Assembly (NCBI GenBank): GCA_026770585.1
Contig: MU646354.1
Location: 521,743 to 533,357, forward strand
Reading direction: 5' to 3'
Length of the DNA: 11,615 nucleotides
From: Baffinella frigidus
Lineage: Eukaryota; Cryptophyceae; Cryptomonadales; Baffinellaceae
In this document: positions 11,370-11,615 of the stretch, in pieces
Position numbering within the stretch: position 1 is the stretch's first letter
Layout: every line of letters begins with the position of its first letter
The notes under the pieces: generated by a model
Database searches by the model: none
Told to the model about the DNA's origin: nothing
The model's input: the letters and a program-made list of their open reading frames with translations, nothing else
Made by a program: the position numbers and the translations under genes

Positions 11370-11399
11370 GTGCAGTTTAGGGAGGTGCTCGCCCAGTAG
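11370..11399 (+). pseudogene. Echo of gene B last exon 3' edge plus donor
   Basis: GTGCAGTTTAGGGAGGTGCT-CGCCCAG-TAG|GTCCTT copies 11120-11155. The penultimate position carries a CAG to TAG stop, and Met codons are changed (ATG to AGG and GTG). The match extends over the exon/intron junction, again an edge-spanning duplicate. Confidence 0.72.
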
Positions 11400-11477
11400 G
11401 TCCTTCCGCCACACATATTTAATTTCAATATTTCATATTTAATTTGAAGATTGTTTTTGCTAGGAAACATAGTTAAT

Positions 11478-11615
11478 TTTTGTTTTTTGTTTTGCCATCT
11501 GGTTGTGGATTTTGTGCTATGGTGTGTACATAAAGATCTGTTGATGGTAAGATAGCAAATGTCACCCGTAAGATAGCATAAATCGGTGTTTTACATTTCT
11601 TTGCACACACTTGCC
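11478..11615 (-). mobile_element. Second copy of SINE-like retroposon, cut by window end
   Basis: Identical over 138 bp to 8795-8932, same orientation, including the T-rich end (A-rich tail on the minus strand). The left flank differs (ATAGTTAATT), as expected for an independent insertion. The right end and its target duplication fall outside the window. Confidence 0.85.

Noticed and set aside
1-11615. Bacterial operon, phage or defence system
   Set aside because: No long open frames, no ribosome-binding sites, and pervasive spliceosomal-type boundaries and telomere-type repeats.

Overview
This is a stretch of a large, repeat-rich, intron-rich eukaryotic nuclear genome. No open frame is long enough to be a bacterial gene. 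Short pieces of protein-like sequence (15-37 codons) sit between AG and GT dinucleotides and can be joined in compatible phase across introns of roughly 1-2 kb. Three arrays of the CCCTAAA (TTTAGGG) telomere-type heptamer lie inside the window. Together with a likely flagellar dynein-regulatory EF-hand gene, they suggest a flagellated alga with plant-type telomeres (green alga/prasinophyte, cryptophyte or dinoflagellate-like). The lineage is inference; nothing fixes the species.

Gene A (left, + strand, incomplete at both ends) has exons at 429-541, 2372-2459, 3704-3798, 4935-4986 and 6744-6809. Joined, they give about 138 residues without a stop, and all four junction phases agree. The product resembles the BioD-like P-loop domain found at the N terminus of phosphotransacetylase (COG0857 type), entering a DRTGG domain in the last exon. 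The nucleotide-binding P-loop must lie upstream of the window, and the rest of the DRTGG domain was not found.

Gene B (right, + strand) has exons at 8309-8392, 9752-9796 and 11069-11149, all phase 0. They form a pair of degenerate EF-hands whose spacing matches DRC8/EFCAB2 of the nexin-dynein regulatory complex. A further exon at 7932-8024 is spliceable but unassigned; it could end gene A (stop at 8028-8030) or belong to gene B.

The introns hold most of the interest. A 10-bp satellite (GAGTTACTAG) fills much of 1-410, 3828-4315 and 5000-5410. Telomere-like, GA, TCTCTG and CCCGAAA arrays cluster against splice sites. At least seven fold-back (MITE-like) elements are present. A SINE-like insert with perfect 19-bp target duplications (8788-8932) recurs identically at the right edge. 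Most strikingly, six of the eight proposed exons have partial 'echo' copies nearby that span an exon/intron boundary, as if tandem duplication across splice junctions has been building these introns.
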